Assembly: GCA_964505555.1 (NCBI GenBank)
Contig: CAZDIO010000101.1
Coordinates: forward strand, 1 to 5,547
Direction of reading: 5' to 3'
From: CAZDIO01 sp964505555
GTDB taxonomy: Bacteria > Bdellovibrionota_C > UBA2361 > SZUA-149 > CAZDIO01
DNA length: 5,547 nucleotides
Made by a program: the position numbers and the translations under genes
Shown: positions 5,460 through 5,547 of the stretch, piece after piece
How positions within the stretch are numbered: the first letter of the stretch is position 1
How the letters are laid out: the number at the start of each line of letters is the position of its first letter
Notes under the pieces: model-generated
Told to the model about the DNA's origin: nothing
Seen by the model: only the letters and a program-made list of their open reading frames with translations
The model's database searches: none

Positions 5460-5547
5460 CTAAACTTCGCCTTGCTCTTGCACTTGCTCTAATGTCCCGT
5501 CCTGATTAGCGTCCACATCAGAAGAGCGAGGAGTCTGGTATATGAGA
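5460..5547 (-). CDS. C-terminal fragment of a possible calcium-loop protein (partial)
   Basis: On the minus strand a frame enters from the right edge and runs 28 codons to TAG at 5460-5462. It reads SSDVDANQDGTLEQVQEQ near its end. D-A-N-Q-D-G-T-L-E (about 5487-5513) resembles the DxNxDG core of EF-hand or dockerin-type calcium loops, though position 12 is Gln instead of Glu or Asp. The rest of the gene lies outside the window. The protein-like composition and the convergent arrangement with the CRP-family gene support it. The short length leaves real doubt. Confidence 0.4.
   Translation of the reverse strand, partial: LIYQTPRSSDVDANQDGTLEQVQEQGEV

Overview
The window looks like chromosome from a Gram-negative (diderm) bacterium. 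It encodes LpxC, the committed enzyme of lipid A synthesis, together with an FdxA-type ferredoxin, adenylosuccinate synthetase, an NtrX/NtrC-style receiver domain and a CRP-family regulator. The mix is reminiscent of deltaproteobacterial-grade lineages, but no gene here fixes the taxon. Base composition is moderate and slightly AT-rich, and nothing points to wholesale foreign DNA.

Layout. Positions 1-40 are low-complexity sequence at the edge. A very long nested inverted repeat (64-206) sits one base from the 3' end of a tRNA-Cys(GCA) gene on the minus strand (208-279). After a roughly 215-base leader comes a tight plus-strand operon: fdxA (497-838), purA (853-2184) and a response-regulator receiver fused to LpxC (2171-3550), the last overlapping the purA stop. 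Two minus-strand genes follow, convergent with the operon: a small winged-helix-like protein (3555-3812) and, upstream of it, a membrane-anchored coiled-coil protein (3912-4583). Divergent from the coiled-coil gene is a CRP/FNR-family regulator (4744-5406). The right edge carries a probable C-terminal fragment of another minus-strand gene with a calcium-loop-like motif.

How the genes fit together. The operon joins electron transfer (FdxA), AMP synthesis (PurA) and the committed step of lipid A synthesis (LpxC). The most notable element is the fusion of a complete phospho-acceptor receiver domain to a catalytically complete LpxC. The LpxC part also stops soon after its last catalytic histidine, so it lacks a tail like the E. 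coli one that carries the FtsH degradation signal. This suggests, as inference, that lipid A synthesis here is set by phosphorelay signalling rather than, or in addition to, regulated proteolysis. The second notable element is the approximately 143-base palindromic structure next to tRNA-Cys. It resembles a TA-flanked MITE or a structured RNA and is not explained by any gene in the window.
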